Shown here piece after piece: positions 8,189-11,636 of a DNA stretch of 11,636 nucleotides; the stretch's first letter is position 1; the number at the start of each line of letters is the position of its first letter. The notes under the pieces were generated by a model. That model had not been told where the DNA came from, ran no database searches, and worked only from the letters and a program-made list of their open reading frames with translations. The stretch comes from Bordetella parapertussis (lineage in GTDB: Bacteria; Pseudomonadota; Gammaproteobacteria; Burkholderiales; Burkholderiaceae_D). A program made the translations under genes and the position numbers. The stretch spans positions 1 through 11,636 of the forward strand of contig CAMBJI010000033.1 of NCBI GenBank assembly GCA_945867725.1, in the 5' to 3' direction.

Positions 8189-8208
8189 GGTAATGGGCAA
8201 TACCCATT
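8189..8208. promoter_or_regulatory. possible operator or hairpin upstream of the large gene
   Basis: Two overlapping symmetries share this stretch: AATGGG-5-CCCATT (8192-8208), a perfect 6-base inverted repeat, and GGTAATGGGCAATACC (8189-8204), symmetric at 12 of 16 positions. The element sits about 70 bases before the ATG at 8277. It could be a regulator site or a small leader hairpin. No T-run follows, so it is not a terminator. Confidence 0.3.
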
Positions 8209-8264
8209 GAATTCCCGGAGTTTGCAAAAGCCTGCCTACCACCTGCCACTAGAAATTGATGAAT

Positions 8265-8269
8265 GGAGA
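8265..8269 (+). promoter_or_regulatory. ribosome binding site that sets the large gene's start
   Basis: GGAGA with eight bases between the GGAG core and the ATG at 8277. It rules in favour of that start over the in-frame TTG (8256) and ATG (8259) upstream, which have no ribosome site of their own. Confidence 0.75.
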
Positions 8270-8276
8270 ATTTTTC

Positions 8277-11200
8277 ATGACAGATCGCCTTTCCAAAAGA
8301 GACTCTCAAAGTAATCTGCCTAATTATGGTCAGGGTCAGCCTGACGATAAAAACAAGGATGTCGACAAAAAAAAGGATGGCGCCACTGGCCAATCAGGCA
8401 AGAACGCCGGTCAGGGCACTTCAGAAAAAAACAAAGCTGAGCCGCAGATGAAATCGAAAGAGAGAAAGGAAAAAGCGCCTGTTAAAAGCGACTCAAATGA
8501 TGGTGGTGTGGGTTATGGCGACAACTTCGAAAATATACTGTTTGGCGACAAACAAGGAGGATCCGGGACTAATAACATCGTCGAAAAAACGTTTTTAGGT
8601 GCAAAACCAAGTCAAGTGGCACAGAAATTCGAAAACGATGGTGACAGCTCTTCGAAAGATGATGCTGGCCAAAGTGGTAGCAATACGCTTAAGTCTCCTC
8701 GTCAGCAGCAACCGGATAAAAAAGAAAAAACTACGAACAACAAAGCCCCAAAAGAATTTCTGAAAAATTTTGGCAAAAAGTTTGCTGGTATCACCACGTC
8801 TGACCGACGCGAAATGGTGATAAGCCCTAGAGGAACGAAGGAAGAAACGCCTAGAAATACGGATAGAAAACCGGAGGATTCAAATTCCAGCATTAGTAAT
8901 ACAGCCAGAAGCGGAGGAACGACTACTAGAACTACGACTGCCACCGCGCGCGAGAAAGTGACAATGATCGATCTTTTAAAAAAATCTCCAGATCAACCTG
9001 TATCTAATCCTCAGGAGTTGGCGAGAATAGTGATCGCGGCTGAAAGCGGTGAAGGAAAAGTTCATCTTACTAAGTCAAATGCGGAAACAATGGGCCGGTC
9101 TGGATCGCCTACATACCAAGGCAAGCCAGTAGGGGAGAACTACAGAAAACCTTTTATGCGTTCATGTTTTTTGAATCCTGGACTGATTACTATTGTTCAG
9201 GACATGCAAGAAAACTATACTACCCAAAAAAAAACCGGAAATTTTGAGTCGAAATCATTAAAAGAAAAGGCCGAAAGTGTCTGGATCGCGAGCGAAAAAA
9301 ATTTAGATTCAGTGCTTAATCATATTTCGCTTAAAGATGATTTTTCAGGTATTACCAAGCCTTTAACTGAAAAAATTAATGGGGCAGAGTCAAGTATAAG
9401 CACTTCACTTCTGCCGGCGCGCTTCCTCCATTTTATTCTTGAATTGGATCGTGAAATCGTGCGCTGGCATCAACAAACGCCTGATGGTCCTGGAAAGCTC
9501 AGCGATACTGAATTGCGGGAAGTTCGTCGGTATGCACTCGCTAATTATCTTGGTATCTATGGCCCTTATGCAACGGTCATGCTTGCAACTAACGAGGTAA
9601 AGTCAGAAAAAAGAATTTTTGATAACGATAATCCTTATGTTTTGCTTGAAAATATACTAACCAAAACAATATCGAAACCATTTGAGAAACTCCTTTCTAG
9701 CGTGATGGATTGCACTACCGATCAATATTCAAAAATTGAAGAGAGAAGCAATCAAGAGCAAGTAAAAATTTCAAAAGAAATTGAAGCTCGCAAGATGATG
9801 TCAATGCTTCAGACCAACAGCTATTTGACGCAATCAAACCACCCGGGTAATGCATACAACAACAGCTCGACAACCACCACGACAACAACCACAACACCAA
9901 CAACAACAACAATTCCAGTCTCCGGCCCGGAACAAGAAAAGAATATTGGCGGTGAAAATAACGTACTGGTAAGTGACTTAACCAACGAATCAAAAGCCAC
10001 GATCTACCGAGCGCTAAAAGAGGAGAGAAACACCGCTGCTCAGCTCGCTGAACTAATAATTTGTGCGGAAAGTCAGGGGGGGAGAAAAGCTTTTTCGGCC
10101 AGTAAAATACATACAATTCTTCGTGGCCCTTTGAAAGTTAAAGGTCTTGAAGACCCTAGTAATCCCCAAAACAAAATAGATGTCAACATCGTCGATCAAG
10201 TGGTCTTTCCCTACCTAAAATCTCATTTCATGACAAAAGAAATGGAAGAATTAAGGGGGAAAACATTTAATGCTTATAAAAATTGCGCAAATGAGAGGGA
10301 CGCATTAGGCAAAAAACTGAACTTGACCGGAGGATTGTTACGTAAGCACGAAGAATTTCAGAAATTGGTTAACGGCGAGATCAGTTTTCTTTACGAGCAA
10401 GTTTTCGGTGACAACATGGCGCTCGCAAGCTCACGGCTGCCTGACCCAATAAAATTACTTCTTCTTGAAATTGACGCTTATGTAATCAAATGGGGTGAAA
10501 AAAGCGAGAATACTGATGCAGCTTTGTTACGCAGGGCACGCATGTCTGCTATTTCGGCGTATGTTGCTGTGCGTTCATTTCCTGCTGTTTGGTCAGATAA
10601 TTTTGTAAAAATAGATCGTCTGAAAAATGAAGAATTTTCAGTCATGAACTCCGTCATCACTAATTATCTAACTACAAAAATTGACAAATTTTATGATGAT
10701 GTAATGGCGTATCATGATAATAAAGATGAAAATAATAAGATTTCTGCAGCTGACTCTCTCAGATCGAATTCATTAATTGAAAAAAACAAGTCGAGTAGTA
10801 AACTTGAGAAGGAAGGTGGGGCGCGTCAACAACAGCTACTTAAAAAGCGCGAGCGTGTTCTTAGAAAATTTTTTAAAGATCTGAACTTTAAAGAAGCTGG
10901 TGCTGATTTTTCTGAAAAATTTAAAAATCATGTGATGAAAATTGATCAAGATAAATACAAAGCATTTCAAAGAAATCCAGAAAAATTTGCATTTAATTTT
11001 CTTCAAGAGTATCGACTTTTACAGCTCGATAACGTAAAAACGGGTGATCAATCGTTGTTTGATGACACGCCGGATAATCTGAAAAATTTAGAGGAGAGAC
11101 TCAAGAACGCTATGGCAGCTAGAAAGTTACCGGCTCCGGCGTTGGCAACCGGCAATGCAACTGCGCCTCAAAATGAGTCGGATTCATCGACGACATCCGT

Positions 11201-11327
11201 GGGACAGACCGGAAATAATGTGACAAATACCACCACTACCACGACAAATACCACCACCACCACGACAAACACCGACCCGAATCAGGCGTCTTCAGAGGAG
11301 GGGGATACGCCCCCGCGTAAACAGTAA
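8277..11327 (+). CDS. large hydrophilic protein with tandem GAP-like domains, candidate secreted effector
   Basis: A 1016-residue protein I do not recognise as a named family. It has no signal peptide or membrane segment. In order: a disordered Lys/Asp/Gly/Ser/Gln-rich N-terminus (1-225); helical domain A (about 229-478); a Thr-rich linker (531-545); domain B (about 574-812), a diverged copy of A; a charged helical region (about 846-946); a second Thr/Asn repeat tail (983-998) and a polar C-terminus with Glu-Glu nine to ten residues from the end. Both domains share LA-x-x-[IL]-I-x-x-AES-x-G, P-[FY]-[ML]-[RK]-S-x-F-[LM] and LP-x6-LE-x-D-x5-W. These recall RasGAP/RhoGAP domains by position and spacing. 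The gene is far more AT-rich than its neighbours (14 G/C in 10681-10740 against 38 in 7021-7080), suggesting transfer. It is a single-gene unit ending in a strong terminator. Host-cell delivery and GTPase targeting are inference. Confidence 0.85.
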   Translation: MTDRLSKRDSQSNLPNYGQGQPDDKNKDVDKKKDGATGQSGKNAGQGTSEKNKAEPQMKSKERKEKAPVKSDSNDGGVGYGDNFENILFGDKQGGSGTNNIVEKTFLGAKPSQVAQKFENDGDSSSKDDAGQSGSNTLKSPRQQQPDKKEKTTNNKAPKEFLKNFGKKFAGITTSDRREMVISPRGTKEETPRNTDRKPEDSNSSISNTARSGGTTTRTTTATAREKVTMIDLLKKSPDQPVSNPQELARIVIAAESGEGKVHLTKSNAETMGRSGSPTYQGKPVGENYRKPFMRSCFLNPGLITIVQDMQENYTTQKKTGNFESKSLKEKAESVWIASEKNLDSVLNHISLKDDFSGITKPLTEKINGAESSISTSLLPARFLHFILELDREIVRWHQQTPDGPGKLSDTELREVRRYALANYLGIYGPYATVMLATNEVKSEKRIFDNDNPYVLLENILTKTISKPFEKLLSSVMDCTTDQYSKIEERSNQEQVKISKEIEARKMMSMLQTNSYLTQSNHPGNAYNNSSTTTTTTTTTPTTTTIPVSGPEQEKNIGGENNVLVSDLTNESKATIYRALKEERNTAAQLAELIICAESQGGRKAFSASKIHTILRGPLKVKGLEDPSNPQNKIDVNIVDQVVFPYLKSHFMTKEMEELRGKTFNAYKNCANERDALGKKLNLTGGLLRKHEEFQKLVNGEISFLYEQVFGDNMALASSRLPDPIKLLLLEIDAYVIKWGEKSENTDAALLRRARMSAISAYVAVRSFPAVWSDNFVKIDRLKNEEFSVMNSVITNYLTTKIDKFYDDVMAYHDNKDENNKISAADSLRSNSLIEKNKSSSKLEKEGGARQQQLLKKRERVLRKFFKDLNFKEAGADFSEKFKNHVMKIDQDKYKAFQRNPEKFAFNFLQEYRLLQLDNVKTGDQSLFDDTPDNLKNLEERLKNAMAARKLPAPALATGNATAPQNESDSSTTSVGQTGNNVTNTTTTTTNTTTTTTNTDPNQASSEEGDTPPRKQ
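8961..9710 (+). other. domain A of the large protein (GAP-like copy 1)
   Basis: Residues 229-478. It starts MIDLLKKS, then ELARIVIAAESGEGK (247-261), which resembles the opening helix of RasGAP domains. PFMRSCFLN (292-300) is placed like the RasGAP finger motif (LFR in p120GAP and NF1), putting Arg295 at the catalytic arginine. LPARFLHFILELDREIVRW (379-397) and YLGIYGPYATV (424-434) would correspond to the later helices around the FLR...PA signature, though Gly replaces the signature Arg. Length fits a single GAP domain. The alignment was done by eye, so the fold is a hypothesis. Confidence 0.4.
9870..9911 (+). repeat. ACN-codon repeat encoding the Thr-rich interdomain linker
   Basis: Residues 532-545 are threonine except for Pro541, encoded by mixed ACA/ACC/ACG codons. 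The stretch separates domains A and B and probably acts as an extended flexible linker. Codon mixing suggests selection for threonine rather than simple DNA slippage, although the CAA/CAC repetition could still vary in length. Confidence 0.7.
9996..10712 (+). other. domain B of the large protein (GAP-like copy 2)
   Basis: Residues 574-812, a diverged duplicate of domain A. Matching landmarks are QLAELIICAESQGGRK (589-604), PYLKSHFMT (645-653) and LPDPIKLLLLEIDAYVIKW (721-739). AISAYVAVRSFPAVWSDNF (758-776) resembles the RasGAP stretch before and after the conserved Pro-Ala. Both copies end in a similar helix finishing with Val-Met. The position of Arg295 in copy A is Lys648 here, so if the fold is GAP-like this copy may have lost the arginine finger and serve for binding only. 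Confidence 0.4.
11223..11273 (+). repeat. 21-base tandem repeat encoding the Asn-Thr tail
   Basis: Two 21-base units (11223-11243 and 11244-11264) differ at one position, and a partial third unit follows to 11273. Each full unit encodes Thr-Asn followed by five Thr, giving NTTTTTT blocks near residues 984-997. The near-identity points to recent duplication, so repeat number may differ between strains. Confidence 0.8.
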
Positions 11328-11359
11328 GTCTTTCCGTCATTTTCCTTGCGTCATCTGTA

Positions 11360-11396
11360 AAACCCGCTTTCCGATGTCCCGGAAGCGGGTTTTTTT
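11360..11396 (+). terminator. Rho-independent terminator of the large gene
   Basis: AAACCCGCTTTCCG (11360-11373) pairs with CGGAAGCGGGTTT (11380-11392), with one bulged T and a loop of about six bases, and ends in seven T residues (11390-11396). It lies 33 bases past the stop of the large gene and isolates it from the adaptor gene downstream. Confidence 0.93.
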
Positions 11397-11513
11397 CTTT
11401 CATCAGCCATTGACTGCGCCAGCGCGCCAGTCCCTCTGGTTACATTTCAGGTGGATGTCATCTAATCCCAGTAAAATCCAGCCCTTACGTCAACAGCAGT
11501 GGGGAAGATCTCG

Positions 11514-11636
11514 GTGAAAGCACGATGGATAGGGTTGATAGTGCTGGTGGTTCTGATCGGTGCAGGGGCATGGTATTGGTTTGGCATCAAAAAACCCGAT
11601 GCGCCGCAGTACCGTACCGCTACGCTTGAAAAAGGC
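11514..11636 (+). CDS. MacA-like periplasmic adaptor, tripartite efflux (5' part only)
   Basis: The first 41 codons of a gene running off the right edge, starting with GTG and preceded by GGGGA eight bases upstream. The product begins with basic residues and one hydrophobic anchor (about 5-24), then YWFGIKK and a short linker reaching YRTATLEKG. That last motif is typical of MacA and related adaptors just before the first beta-strand of the core. In MacAB-type systems the adaptor works with an ABC transporter (MacB) and TolC, so macB-like genes would be expected to the right. An RND-type adaptor is the alternative. Too little is present to decide, and no gene name is given for that reason. 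No clear promoter was found between the terminator and this start. Confidence 0.75.
   Translation, partial: MKARWIGLIVLVVLIGAGAWYWFGIKKPDAPQYRTATLEKG

Larger units (their letters stand above)
8074..8264 (+). other. leader region of the large AT-rich gene
   Basis: Non-coding stretch between the divergent efflux promoter and the large plus-strand gene. I saw no convincing sigma70 promoter pointing right. It does hold a perfect ribosome site followed by a four-codon ORF (8129-8158) and a symmetric element at 8189-8208, each listed separately. AT content rises from here into the gene. Confidence 0.5.

Noticed and set aside
8052..8249. 9-base inverted match GTGGCAGGT / ACCTGCCAC flanking the intergenic region
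   Set aside because: A single 9-base match across about 190 bases is near chance level, and there is no other sign of a mobile element end.
8074..8264. PmrA-type box (paired TTAA motifs) or sigma70 promoter for the large gene
   Set aside because: TTAA occurs in ATTAAG and TTTAAAA, but not as the spaced pair known from Legionella effector promoters. No -35/-10 pair with acceptable spacing was found.
8178..8393. A 71-codon minus-strand frame with a hydrophobic stretch
   Set aside because: It overlaps the well-supported start of the large gene. Its hydrophobicity is what antisense reading of Lys/Asp/Asn codons gives, and no ribosome site was seen.
9870..9911. ACN repeats as a CRISPR-like or satellite array
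   Set aside because: The repeats are in frame, coding and lack spacers. They encode a Thr-rich linker.
9715..10116. A 133-codon minus-strand frame rich in Leu/Trp/Ser
   Set aside because: It is antisense to the Thr-rich linker and domain B. The Leu/Trp runs are mirror images of the ACN and CAA/CAC repeats.
11410..11466. Promoter for the MacA-like gene (TTGACT at 11410, TCTAAT at 11461)
   Set aside because: TTGACT has no -10 at 16-18 bases, and TCTAAT has only TTACAT at 15 bases. Neither combination is convincing.

Overview
The window looks like a piece of proteobacterial chromosome, most likely gamma- and possibly beta-proteobacterial. The support is a TolC-type outer-membrane channel next to an isoaspartyl-methyltransferase-like gene and a single-domain rhodanese, an AcrB-type RND pump with the canonical proton-relay residues, and a MacA-like adaptor. 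No rRNA, tRNA, transposase, integrase or CRISPR array was seen.

Left and centre (1-8075, minus strand) is efflux territory. The start of an AcrA/MexA-type lipoprotein adaptor runs off the left edge. After a gene-free gap of about 300 bases comes a compact six-gene operon transcribed right to left: TetR-family repressor, membrane-fusion adaptor, RND permease, divergent isoaspartyl-O-methyltransferase-like protein, rhodanese, TolC. Gaps are 5, 20, 50, 13 and 9 bases. A near-consensus sigma70 promoter lies upstream of the repressor gene, and an imperfect palindrome sits just downstream of its -10 box, so the operon is probably self-repressed and induced by a pump substrate. Adaptor, pump and TolC would make a complete inner membrane-periplasm-outer membrane exporter; the two enzyme genes travel between pump and channel.

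Right (8277-11327, plus strand) is one large AT-rich gene of 1016 codons, unlike its GC-rich neighbours. Its product has no signal peptide or membrane segment. It has a disordered charged N-terminus, two diverged copies of a helical domain of about 240 residues joined by a threonine-rich linker, a further helical region, and a second threonine-rich repeat tail ending in an acidic/polar C-terminus. By eye, both copies share landmarks with the RasGAP/RhoGAP fold, including an arginine-finger-like motif that is Arg in copy A and Lys in copy B. My working hypothesis is a horizontally acquired, host-directed tandem GAP-like effector. This rests on pattern reading only. It is the most interesting object in the window.

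The gene ends at a strong Rho-independent terminator. Beyond it, on the plus strand, a MacA-like adaptor starts with GTG and runs off the right edge. The effector-like gene is therefore an insertion-like island between efflux loci.
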